A DNA stretch of 10,302 nucleotides from CAMLDH01 sp966250375 (GTDB lineage: Bacteria > Pseudomonadota > Gammaproteobacteria > Burkholderiales > Burkholderiaceae_D), in contig CBINHE010000125.1 of the NCBI GenBank assembly GCA_966250375.1, forward strand, positions 1 through 10,302, given 5' to 3'. The notes under the pieces are model-generated. The model did not search any database. It saw only the letters and a list, made by a program, of their open reading frames with translations, and was not told where the DNA came from. Below, one piece after another: positions 1-6,645 of this stretch (its first letter is position 1; each line of letters begins with the position of its first letter). A program made the translations under genes and the position numbers.

Positions 1-1034
1 GCGACCGTGGCCTTGACCGCTTCGCCGCCTTCGGTGGCTTCGTGCGCGGCCTTGCTGGCCATGCCGTCGGTGACCTTCGCGTTCTCGGTATTCTGTGAGA
101 TTGATGCTGTCATCTGCTCGATTGAGGCGCTGGTTTCCTCGACGCCGGCGGCCTGTTCGCTGGACGCCTGCGACAGCGATTGGGCGGTGGCGCTGACTTC
201 TTCGGAGGCACCGGCCAATGCTTCGGCGCTGCTGTTGACTTCCGATACCACCTGCGACAGCTTTGTGATCATGTTTTGCATCGCTTGCAGCAATTGTCCG
301 GTTTCGTCCTTGGCAGTCGATTCGATCTTCGCCGTCAGGTCACCTTCGGCCAGTTGATTGGCGACCCGGACCACTTCGGCCAAGGGGCGCGTGATAGCGC
401 GCGTAACGAGCGCGGCGGCGAGTATGCCTAATACCACGGCGGCACTGCCCAAGGCCAACATGAGGGCGCGCCCAGTCTCATAAATTTTCTCGGCCTCTTT
501 GCCGGACGCCTCAACGATGGATTTTTGGAACGCGTTCAGATCGTTAATTGCGGCAATGAAGGCCGTCAGTGTCGGCAGTGTCTCGTTTGTCATTATCTGC
601 GTGGCTGCGTCGCGCTTGCCTTCCTCGAGCAAAACGCGTGACACCTTGCTGAAAGAGGCGACATATACCTTGCGCGCTTCCTTGATTTTTTCGAGCATGG
701 TTTTGCCTTCCGGTCGGCGGATCAAGGCTTCGACTCGTCCCATCGCCTCGTTGATTTTGTTCTTGTTGCCATCGATGCGTTCCAGAATCTTGGCGATGGC
801 TTGCTTGTCCGATATCAGGAATAGCTCCATATTCGCTTTGGCATTGTCGTTGGCCAAATCGGCGATATCATTAATAAGCGAAACCTTGACCCAATCTTTG
901 GTGATGATCGTGTCGATGCTGTTTCCCATTAACCCCATCCGGTTGATCCCGATACCGATAGTGACCGATAACAGGACTAATACCAGGCCGAAGCCCAGTG
1001 CTAACTTCACACCGATTTTCATATTTGCAAACAT
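1..1034 (-). CDS. Methyl-accepting chemotaxis protein (transmembrane receptor), C-terminus cut off by the window edge
   Basis: This is an inner-membrane chemoreceptor that would signal to CheA through CheW. The 344 visible residues show a short cytoplasmic N-terminus, TM1 at about 11-30, a periplasmic helical sensor of about 155 residues (size and helical character fit a four-helix-bundle domain), TM2 at about 189-211, a HAMP domain at about 212-262 (begins TRAITRPLAEV), and the first methylation-helix segment at about 288-330, including SSEQAAGVEETSASIEQM. The kinase-contacting hairpin tip lies beyond the window. Of two in-frame ATGs, the one at 1034 is chosen because AAGGA lies 6 nt upstream; it directly abuts the ATG at 1040. 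The gene follows cheA after 81 bp and is probably in the same operon. The ligand cannot be told from sequence. The MCP call is firm. Confidence 0.95.
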   Translation of the reverse strand, partial: MFANMKIGVKLALGFGLVLVLLSVTIGIGINRMGLMGNSIDTIITKDWVKVSLINDIADLANDNAKANMELFLISDKQAIAKILERIDGNKNKINEAMGRVEALIRRPEGKTMLEKIKEARKVYVASFSKVSRVLLEEGKRDAATQIMTNETLPTLTAFIAAINDLNAFQKSIVEASGKEAEKIYETGRALMLALGSAAVVLGILAAALVTRAITRPLAEVVRVANQLAEGDLTAKIESTAKDETGQLLQAMQNMITKLSQVVSEVNSSAEALAGASEEVSATAQSLSQASSEQAAGVEETSASIEQMTASISQNTENAKVTDGMASKAAHEATEGGEAVKATV

Positions 1035-1115
1035 GAACATTCCTTAGAACATGGGTTGCGGTTGGTCGGCCAAGGTGGGACGTCTATTCAGCAAGCACGA
1101 TGCGCTCACCGGTTT

Positions 1116-3260
1116 TTATGTGGGCGGTGCGGCTTCGCTGGTTTGCTGAATCAGTGCCGGCACATCGAGAATCAATGCGACATGCCCGCTGCCGAGAATG
1201 GTCGAGCCGCTGATGCACTTGACTTGATTGAACATTTTGTTGAGCGGCTTGATGACGGTTTGAAACTCGCCGAGCAGCGTGTCCACCACCAGCCCCGCTC
1301 TTTGTCCGGCGTGCTTGATCACCACAATATTCTGGCGCCGCGTCGGTTCGCCTTCGACGTCGAACAGTGCGCGCAGGCGAATGAACGGCAACACTTGGCC
1401 GCGCAAGTTGGCATAGTCATGTCCGGACTCCGTGGAAAATTCCACGCACTCCTCGATCATGTCCACCGGAACCACATACATCGACTTCCCGACCTCGACC
1501 AGGAAGCCATTGATAATCGCCAGCGTCAGCGGCAGACGCACCGTCACTGTCGCGCCCACGCCTTCGACGCTGCTGACGCCGACGCTGCCGCGCAACGCGG
1601 TGATATTACGTTTCACCACGTCCATGCCGACGCCGCGGCCGGACAGGTTGGTCACTTGTTCCGCCGTCGAAAAACCTGGTTCAAAAATCAAGTTGTGGAT
1701 TTCATCGTCGCTCAGATGCCGGCCAGGTTCAACGAGTCCTCGTTCGATGGCTTTCGCCAGGATTTTGTCGCGTTTCAAGCCACCGCCGTCGTCGCCGACT
1801 TCAATGACGATCGTGCCCGAGTCGTGATAGGCATTCAGACGGATCGTGCCTTTGGCAGGTTTGCCGCGCGCAGTTCGCACATCAAGCGGCTCAATGCCAT
1901 GGTCCATCGCATTCCTGACCAGGTGGGTCAGGGGGTCGGTGATTTTTTCCACCACGGTCTTGTCAAGTTCAGTATCTTCGCCACTGGTGGCCAAGCCGAT
2001 ATCCTTGCCGAGTTCGCGCGAGACGTCGTGTACGACACGCTGGAAGCGGTTGAATGTGGCGCCGATCTTGACCATGCGTAATTGCAGCGCGCTATCCCGA
2101 ACGTCTTCGACCAGCGCGGACAGTGTTGACGTACAGTCTTGCAGCGCGGTGTTTTTCGACCGCCGCGCAATCAAATTGGCACTTGCGGTGGTGATAATCA
2201 ATTCGCCGACCAGATTGATCAGATAGTCCAGTTTTTCCGCATCGACGCGGATCGAACGGTTCTCGCTATTTTTTGCTTCCCGGACTTGATTTTGCTTGGC
2301 AAGCGCGGCTTCCACGACAGGTGGCAGCGCCGCTCCCTGCGCGATCAGAATGGCGCCAAGGGGTTGCGATGGGGTTTCGTCCGACTGCGACTGTAGTGCG
2401 GACGCCAGTTCGTTCGCGGTGATGGTGCCGGCGTTGACCAATATCTCACCCAGACGAGCATGCTCATCCGGCGACTCCTGGATCAAACGGATATATTCGG
2501 AAATATGACTATGCGGCGCAACGATGCGGATACGGCAATCGTCACGCACAAACTCAAACACGCTTTCAATCGCAGCTTTATTGGCGCTGCTCTTGAACGC
2601 GATTTCAAAGCCCAGATAACACGCTTCGGGATCGATCTCTTCCGTAGCAGGAATCGCACCGTGCAAGGTCAGGATTTCGACAATCGTGCCAAGCGTTCCG
2701 AGATACCGAAGGAACGACATCGGATCCATGCCGTTGCGCAATACATCGCTGCCGAAGCGTAGCGATATATGCCAGTTGTCTCCACTTGCGTTGCCGCCTT
2801 CGATGCGCTCGACCGATTGCACGTCTTCCGCGCCGGTGACCATCTGGGTACCGGCCGATGGTTTGGGTGCAGAGAAATAGGCTTGCAAAAGTTTGAGCAG
2901 TGGCGCACCTTGCTCTACCATCGCCGGGTCTTCGTCGACCTGGCCTGCCGCCACTGCGCCCATTAATGCTTCGATATGGTCGCGGCACGAGAGCAGTAGC
3001 GCAACCAGATTGGCATCCAGTTCGACGGTGCCGTTGCGCACTGCATCCAGTACGCCCTCGACCACGTGGGTAAACGCGACAATATGATCCAGGCCGAATA
3101 AGCCAGCCGACCCCTTGATGGTATGGGCCGCGCGGAAGATCGCATTGACAGTATCGGACTCGACTTGCGCAGGATCGACGCCTAGCAGCGCGTTTTCCAT
3201 TTCTTCAAGTAACTCGCGGCTCTCAACAATGAAAGTTTGCAGCGCATGATCAAATGACAT
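1116..3260 (-). CDS. cheA: Chemotaxis histidine kinase CheA
   Basis: CheA autophosphorylates under receptor control and passes phosphate to CheY. The 714 residues show: P1 (HPt) with phospho-acceptor His46 in AAHTIKGSAGLFG; a P2-like segment at about 160-250; a linker at 269-323 with two copies of an R/P-LG-x2-L-V/I-x2-G repeat; the P3 dimerisation helices at about 337-400; the P4 ATPase at about 400-575 with N box HLVRNAMDHG (N450), G1 box GDDGGGL (490-495), F box IFEPGFST (525-532) and G2 box GRGVGMD (541-547); and a P5 CheW-like domain at about 585-705. All catalytic boxes are present, so it should be active. It starts 16 bp after the STAS gene; its own Shine-Dalgarno is weak, suggesting translational coupling. 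The linker resembles MshEN-type cyclic-di-GMP-binding repeats, an inference from motif only. Confidence 0.97.
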   Translation of the reverse strand: MSFDHALQTFIVESRELLEEMENALLGVDPAQVESDTVNAIFRAAHTIKGSAGLFGLDHIVAFTHVVEGVLDAVRNGTVELDANLVALLLSCRDHIEALMGAVAAGQVDEDPAMVEQGAPLLKLLQAYFSAPKPSAGTQMVTGAEDVQSVERIEGGNASGDNWHISLRFGSDVLRNGMDPMSFLRYLGTLGTIVEILTLHGAIPATEEIDPEACYLGFEIAFKSSANKAAIESVFEFVRDDCRIRIVAPHSHISEYIRLIQESPDEHARLGEILVNAGTITANELASALQSQSDETPSQPLGAILIAQGAALPPVVEAALAKQNQVREAKNSENRSIRVDAEKLDYLINLVGELIITTASANLIARRSKNTALQDCTSTLSALVEDVRDSALQLRMVKIGATFNRFQRVVHDVSRELGKDIGLATSGEDTELDKTVVEKITDPLTHLVRNAMDHGIEPLDVRTARGKPAKGTIRLNAYHDSGTIVIEVGDDGGGLKRDKILAKAIERGLVEPGRHLSDDEIHNLIFEPGFSTAEQVTNLSGRGVGMDVVKRNITALRGSVGVSSVEGVGATVTVRLPLTLAIINGFLVEVGKSMYVVPVDMIEECVEFSTESGHDYANLRGQVLPFIRLRALFDVEGEPTRRQNIVVIKHAGQRAGLVVDTLLGEFQTVIKPLNKMFNQVKCISGSTILGSGHVALILDVPALIQQTSEAAPPT

Positions 3261-3276
3261 CTGGAGGTCCCGCCGT

Positions 3277-3630
3277 TTAGTTGGAAGAGAATCGGCCCAT
3301 CCCGGATTGCAAGGGCGATGGAATGATCAGCGGATCGCCGAAATAGCCGACCAGTTTAAGCAGTTCGAATGCTTCAATCACCGCAGCGCTATGGCCGACC
3401 AAATGCATGTCCTTGCGCTGCAGCTTGGCCGATTCTTTGGCGGAGATTAAAAGTTGTATTCCCGCGCTATCGATTTCGGTAACCGCGGACAGGTCGATTT
3501 CAAGCGAATGCGGATTCTCCAGTGCGGCTAATAGCGTTTGCTTTAGTTCCACCGCATGGTAGATGGTCATTTCGTTTTCCATGCGCAGCCGGCAGGCCGC
3601 CTCGGAAGCCGAATTTTTTTCACTGGTCAT
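3277..3630 (-). CDS. Single-domain STAS protein (anti-sigma-factor-antagonist type) in the che operon
   Basis: A 117-residue protein made of one STAS domain. The core motif, EIDLSAVTEIDSAGIQLL (residues 44-61), contains the D-S-A-G signature, with Ser55 at the position phosphorylated in SpoIIAA-like proteins. No membrane segment or second domain is seen. The first 20 residues, before MTIYHAVELK, look like a flexible extension. GGAG sits 6 nt before the ATG, supporting the start. It lies 44 bp downstream of cheY and 16 bp upstream of cheA, so it is almost certainly co-transcribed with both. STAS proteins recur in bacterial chemotaxis operons, but their role there is poorly defined; phosphorylation by a partner kinase or a scaffold role are both possible. 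No SpoIIAB-like kinase gene is visible in this window. Confidence 0.93.
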   Translation of the reverse strand: MTSEKNSASEAACRLRMENEMTIYHAVELKQTLLAALENPHSLEIDLSAVTEIDSAGIQLLISAKESAKLQRKDMHLVGHSAAVIEAFELLKLVGYFGDPLIIPSPLQSGMGRFSSN

Positions 3631-3674
3631 GCTTGTCTCCGGGAGTTTGCGGCAATGGAAAGAGCGCAGCCGGC

Positions 3675-4043
3675 TTAGGGCAAAATCAGCTTCTGAACGG
3701 CATTGAGAAGAACCTCCGGCTTGAATGGCTTTACCACCCAGGCTTTTGCGCCGGCAGCCTGCCCCTCGCGCTTTTTTTCATCGGCGGACTCGGTGGTAAG
3801 CATGATGACCGGCGTAAACCGGTAGTTTGGCAGCGCCTTGACCGCCTTGACAAAACTGATGCCATCCATATTGGGCATATTGACGTCGCTGACTACCAGG
3901 TGAATCTTCTGGCCGGTCATCTTGTCCAGCGCATCCTTGCCGTCGCGGCCTTCGATGACGTCATATCCGGCGCCGCGCAGTGTAATGCCGATCACTTCTC
4001 TTACCGATGCGGAGTCATCGACTATCAAAATGGTTTTTGCCAT
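3675..4043 (-). CDS. cheY: Chemotaxis response regulator CheY
   Basis: A stand-alone receiver domain of 122 residues, the usual CheY size. The acidic pocket is D9/D10, the phospho-acceptor is D53 (in VVSDVNMPNMDG), the conserved hydroxyl residue is T83 (MLTTES), and the catalytic lysine is K105 (WVVKPFKPE). Trp102 occupies the place of the rotating aromatic (Tyr106 in E. coli CheY). There is no output domain. The expected role is to take phosphate from CheA and act on the flagellar switch or another target. GAGG is placed 5 nt before the ATG. It heads the tight cheY-STAS-cheA run and is separated from the upstream MCP-like gene by 138 bp holding two hairpins. The receiver assignment is certain; the pairing with this CheA is inferred from context. 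Confidence 0.94.
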   Translation of the reverse strand: MAKTILIVDDSASVREVIGITLRGAGYDVIEGRDGKDALDKMTGQKIHLVVSDVNMPNMDGISFVKAVKALPNYRFTPVIMLTTESADEKKREGQAAGAKAWVVKPFKPEVLLNAVQKLILP

Positions 4044-4181
4044 GGTCCCCTCGAAATGTAGTCATGCTTGTTTTTATCGCTATCCCTTTTGAGAGGGGTA
4101 TCGTTCGTTCTTCAATTCGGTCGAGCAGGAATCGCTTTTTGATTTGGCCGATTCCGCTCCTGTCCCGTCGTGCATCACGGG
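4044..4181 (-). other. Intergenic segment with two tandem hairpins, upstream of cheY
   Basis: Two inverted repeats lie between the MCP-like gene and cheY. One pairs GAGC plus GGAATCG (4123-4134, with A4127 bulged) with CGATTCC plus GCTC (4149-4159), giving 11 pairs around a 14-nt loop. The other pairs CGCTATCCC (4078-4086) with GGGGTATCG (4095-4103), with one mismatch and one wobble. Neither is followed by a U run on either strand, so neither is a classical intrinsic terminator. They may be mRNA processing or stability elements or cheY leader structure. Confidence 0.45.
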
Positions 4182-5345
4182 TTAAAAAAATGTCACTTCT
4201 TCACTTTGCGCTGCCGTCGTCTTTGCGGCGTCGGATGTGCTGTGGCTGTGGTGCTCATCTTCCATCGTGTAATGCGTACCCAGTTCCACTAGCCATGAAT
4301 CAGGTGTCGGTAGGTTGGCGTCGCCCGCACTTACGGTTTGTTCCAGTTTCGCCATGTCTGCTTCTACGACTTCTAAAATCTGGCGAACCCGGTCCTGAAA
4401 TTGCAACGCGACCAGTAAATTTTCGACATCGGTCCGAATTTGATTTCCTTCCGAGCGCATGTTTTCGGCCGAAGTCCCCAGCTCGCGCACATGGCCGAGT
4501 ACGTCTTCCACAACATGGCCGGTCGCAGTGATTGCCTCACGATCGTGGTCGGCTGTTCTGGTAGCTGTGTCCAATGTGAGCTTCATGGTGGCTGAAATCT
4601 GGCTCATCCTTTGCGTGATGCGCGAGCCGATATCGGCAGATAGTTGAGACAGTTTGCGGACTTCCGCCGCAATAACCGCAAATCCCCGGCCGGCCGGACC
4701 GGCGCGCGCCGCCTCGATGGATGCATTGATGGCCAACAGATTTGTTTGGGCAGCGATGTGGCTGACTTCGCCGGCCAGATCTTTCAGTTCACCCGTGGCC
4801 GTCGCTAAAGTGTTCACATTGTCAAGTAATTCGGCTTTGCTTGCGATAATCTTTTCCAAGCATTTGATGACCGGGCCCAACTCTCGTTCGCACAATGTCA
4901 GGAGATTGATTGTCACTACTGCATTGGCAGCTTTTTCTCGTGCCGCTCCTCCCGTAAAGCCAGCTGAATCGAATTGCTTTACCAATGACGAAAAGCCGGT
5001 GAGTAATTGAGAGATGGCGGTTTCGGTCTGATCTCTGACCGATTCGACATGCCGCTGCCAGACAGGCAGCACCCCAGCCAACAAAATGCCCATGTCATCG
5101 GACTCGACTAGCGCGGCGTCGTTCTCCTGACTGTTCTGGTTAGTCTGTTTGCCATGCTTCCATGTCGCCCAAATAGTGCTGCTTGCAACGCCGGCCAATG
5201 CGACTCCCTCTAATAAACCCATACGGTTGTATAGCGGCAGGCACGCGAAAGCCGTCGCTATTATCGATGGTAAATAGAGGAGTGGAATGAGGCTGAATAG
5301 CTTGCGTTGTGCCGATTGTTCAATGTGGGTCGGATGCATTGTCAT
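4182..5345 (-). CDS. Short membrane-anchored MCP-like signalling protein
   Basis: A 387-residue protein with the core of an MCP cytoplasmic domain but no sensor. Two hydrophobic segments at about 17-38 and 44-61 form a hairpin anchor with almost no periplasmic loop. No HAMP domain is seen. The MCP hairpin tip is clear at 196-236 (IAAQTNLLAINASIEAARAG, then GRGFAVIAAEVRKLSQLSA), the region that contacts CheA and CheW. The tail has LQFQDRVRQIL at 314-324, then WLVELGTHYTMEDEHH at 351-366, and ends in EEVTFF after a Ser/Thr/Ala-rich linker. From memory, similar tails recur in short betaproteobacterial MCP-like proteins. No good Shine-Dalgarno precedes either ATG (5345 or 5339), so the exact start is uncertain. 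It may sense a cytoplasmic or membrane signal, or modulate the CheA array. Confidence 0.88.
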   Translation of the reverse strand: MTMHPTHIEQSAQRKLFSLIPLLYLPSIIATAFACLPLYNRMGLLEGVALAGVASSTIWATWKHGKQTNQNSQENDAALVESDDMGILLAGVLPVWQRHVESVRDQTETAISQLLTGFSSLVKQFDSAGFTGGAAREKAANAVVTINLLTLCERELGPVIKCLEKIIASKAELLDNVNTLATATGELKDLAGEVSHIAAQTNLLAINASIEAARAGPAGRGFAVIAAEVRKLSQLSADIGSRITQRMSQISATMKLTLDTATRTADHDREAITATGHVVEDVLGHVRELGTSAENMRSEGNQIRTDVENLLVALQFQDRVRQILEVVEADMAKLEQTVSAGDANLPTPDSWLVELGTHYTMEDEHHSHSTSDAAKTTAAQSEEVTFF

Positions 5346-5437
5346 TGGATGAAGTAACTAAACACTTAAAGAAATTCGTAACGGTTAATCCAGCGTTGTT
5401 GTAATCACAAGAAATCAGGTTGACGATAACCGCGATG

Positions 5438-5471
5438 CATCCTTTCTTCATCGAATGAAATGGCAAGGATG
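5438..5471 (-). other. Inverted repeat just after the receiver-gene stop codon
   Basis: CATCCTT (5438-5444) pairs perfectly with AAGGATG (5465-5471), with an inner stem TTCAT (5447-5451) and ATGAA (5455-5459) around a CGA loop. It begins immediately after the stop codon at 5472-5474. No T run follows on the minus strand, so a termination role is not supported by the sequence; it could be a 3' stabilising hairpin. Confidence 0.4.
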
Positions 5472-5894
5472 TTACGGAGGTGACTGCCGCTTCGATATGA
5501 GCGCCGCCAAAGCGTTTTTTTCAATAGGTTTAGGTAGGGCGCCGAGGATATTCAAATGATGAAAATTCGCCATCAATGTCGCTGAATTCATAACCCGGCT
5601 CGTCAGGCCCGATACGAGAATGACGCCACCGCGATACTTCTGTTCCGCCAGTAGTTCCATCAATTGAAAGCCATCCTTGTCCGGCATATTGATGTCGCAA
5701 ATAACGATGTCTGGAGCGGGCCTGGCGGCTTCAAATGCAGTAATTCCCTGTCTGCCGCCGGCAGCTGTGATGACATTCGCAATGCCGATGTCATGCAATA
5801 TGTCGCTGATCAATTCCAGCATGAAGTTGTCATCATCAATCAATAGCACCCGCAGCGATTGGGACGATCCGGTTGACACAATGGGATGGTGCAT
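5472..5894 (-). CDS. Stand-alone receiver (REC) protein related to EAL-type response regulators
   Basis: A 140-residue protein consisting of a phospho-receiver domain. It has the acidic pocket D20-D22 (LLIDDDNFM), phospho-acceptor D67 (VICDINMPDKDG), hydroxyl residue S95 (ILVSG) and lysine K122 (LPKPIE). The stretch HHLNILGALPKPIE resembles, from memory, REC domains that sit in front of EAL phosphodiesterase domains (RocR type), but no EAL follows: the gene stops after about 18 more residues. A longer reading from a TTG at 5909 is possible; the ATG at 5894 is preferred because GAAGG lies 8 nt upstream. It precedes the MCP-like gene by 126 bp. It may act as a phosphate sink, a competitor for CheA, or a partner of an unlinked output protein. 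The cognate kinase is unknown. Confidence 0.88.
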   Translation of the reverse strand: MHHPIVSTGSSQSLRVLLIDDDNFMLELISDILHDIGIANVITAAGGRQGITAFEAARPAPDIVICDINMPDKDGFQLMELLAEQKYRGGVILVSGLTSRVMNSATLMANFHHLNILGALPKPIEKNALAALISKRQSPP

Positions 5895-5941
5895 GTGAAG
5901 AACCTTCAATGAACTTTATGGATAAATTAAGCCTATCGTTA

Positions 5942-5953
5942 TTGATCGATCAA
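5942..5953. promoter_or_regulatory. Perfect 12-bp palindrome upstream of the receiver gene
   Basis: TTGATCGATCAA lies 47 bp before the ATG at 5894 and is a perfect palindrome, so it is a candidate dimeric-regulator site. The half-site TTGAT matches the FNR/ANR half-site, but the spacing is 2 rather than 4, so it is not a proper FNR box. A weak promoter could overlap it on the minus strand (TTGATC at 5953-5948, 18-nt spacer, TAATTT at 5929-5924). Confidence 0.3.
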
Positions 5954-6036
5954 AGCCGCGGATGGCCTTTTCTTTTAATGATTTTTCTGATTCCCATACA
6001 TACCCTTGAAAGCCATCCGAAAGCTTGCAATGATGT

Positions 6037-6102
6037 ACGTAACTGTACTGCATCTTTTTGTTGATTCAAAGCATTTGTTGCCCAACGTAACTTTGATGCA
6101 GT
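6037..6102. repeat. Related repeats ACGTAACT with inverted ACTGCATC / GATGCAGT
   Basis: ACGTAACT occurs at 6037-6044 and again at 6085-6092, 48 bp apart. The flanks carry an inverted pair, ACTGCATC (6047-6054) and GATGCAGT (6095-6102), with an inner pair TCAAAG (6066-6071) and CTTTGA (6091-6096). This may be a regulator-binding region, or terminal sequence of the decayed insertion element to its right. Only the repeats themselves are observed. Confidence 0.35.
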
Positions 6103-6153
6103 CTCGTGTTGTTTATTTAAATGGGGCGACAGCTAGGGGCAGCAGTTCTCATT

Positions 6154-6322
6154 TCAAAAAGTAGTGATTCCTTCGAGGTTGTACTCGAAATGATGGCTAC
6201 AACTCTCGAGCACATTGTTGTTCACATTCTCGATCTTCCACTGGGCCGGTCAGTGCCTCGACATTGGGGGTGCTAACTGAATGGTTTGTGGCTCATGCAT
6301 TGCGATAGGTATCGGCAGCCAT
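6154..6322 (-). pseudogene. Decayed, frameshifted remnant of a transposase C-terminus
   Basis: Reading the minus strand from about 6322, one frame gives TYRNA, a stop codon, then ATNHSVSTPNVEALTG. A shift near 6245 continues with QWKIENVNNNVLE and a poorer HHFEYN before a stop at 6154-6156. Together these match, from memory, the conserved C-terminal block of a transposase family with consensus roughly YRNAFATxH, NVEALVAAGRARWKIENENNN, LKTKGYHLEHNFGHG. The HNFGHG end is degraded. There is at least one in-frame stop and one frameshift, and about 50 residues remain of a protein of several hundred, so it is dead. No intact terminal repeats were found. It marks a past insertion between the che block and the str operon. 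Confidence 0.6.
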
Positions 6323-6342
6323 TCATGCAGCGCTGGATAGGA

Positions 6343-6358
6343 GGGGGGGGGGGGGGGG
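6343..6358 (+). repeat. Homopolymer run of 16 G
   Basis: Sixteen consecutive G are read on the plus strand, preceded by GGATAGGA. The tract is just upstream (in the minus sense) of the transposase remnant, about 290 bp before the rpsL promoter and about 450 bp before the receiver-gene start. Runs this long are prone to slipped-strand length change and can form G-quadruplexes; they are also a common place for sequencing errors. It lies in no credible gene. Confidence 0.9.
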
Positions 6359-6645
6359 CTGCATGCGCAGGCGTGCTGGAAAAATGGATGGTGGCAATGG
6401 AGGTCGTCGCGCAGAATCGTAACCAGCTATGGAGCATGGCGCTGGCCTTAACGAGAGCGGCAAGATGTTCACGGGCGAAAAAGAGGGGGCATGCTCGTGG
6501 TGCTGGCGGCCTGTTGCGAGCATGGTTCGCTCAGGGAAATGCCGACCAAATTTACAATTGATTTGAATTGGATGCTTAACAAGAAGCTGTCTCCGATCGC
6601 CTGAAAGCTGTCGAGTTAACCCTCGTGGTTGATGTGAATCAATGG

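Larger units (their letters stand above)
5895..6645. other. Gene-poor intergenic region between the che block and the str operon
   Basis: About 750 bp with no convincing intact gene. It contains the 12-bp palindrome at 5942, a pair of related repeats at 6037-6102, the transposase remnant at 6154-6322 and the G16 run at 6343-6358. The part from 6359 to 6640 has open frames on both strands, but I see no start with a Shine-Dalgarno, no recognisable protein motif and no RNA gene in it. It may be further unrecognisable debris of an inserted element. Confidence 0.6.

Noticed and set aside
499..1047. Open frame of 182 codons on the plus strand with hydrophobic stretches
   Set aside because: It is antisense to the MCP; the minus-strand frame has TM, HAMP and methylation-helix signatures and a Shine-Dalgarno.
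1056..2081. Long open frame of 341 codons on the plus strand, antisense to cheA
   Set aside because: It is a composition shadow of the cheA frame. Its translation is His/Arg/Asp-rich with no family motif, and cheA is unmistakable on the other strand.
4382..4387. CheR-docking pentapeptide at the end of the MCP-like protein
   Set aside because: The protein ends EEVTFF, which lacks the tryptophan of the NWETF-type peptide; moreover the tail is encoded at 4185-4202 and nothing at this position resembles the motif.
5346..5471. Sigma-28 flagellar-type promoter ahead of the MCP-like gene
   Set aside because: No TAAA/GCCGATAA pair with proper spacing was found here or upstream of the receiver gene.
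5942..5953. FNR/ANR box
   Set aside because: The half-sites TTGAT and ATCAA match, but the spacing is 2 bp instead of 4.
6323..6523. Minus-strand open frame of 66 codons including the C16 complement
   Set aside because: It is a proline-rich artefact of the homopolymer with no family similarity; I could not connect it convincingly to the transposase remnant.
6286..6561. Plus-strand open frame of 91 codons through the G16 tract
   Set aside because: TTG start without a Shine-Dalgarno, a glycine run created by the homopolymer, and no recognisable motif; part overlaps the transposase remnant on the other strand.
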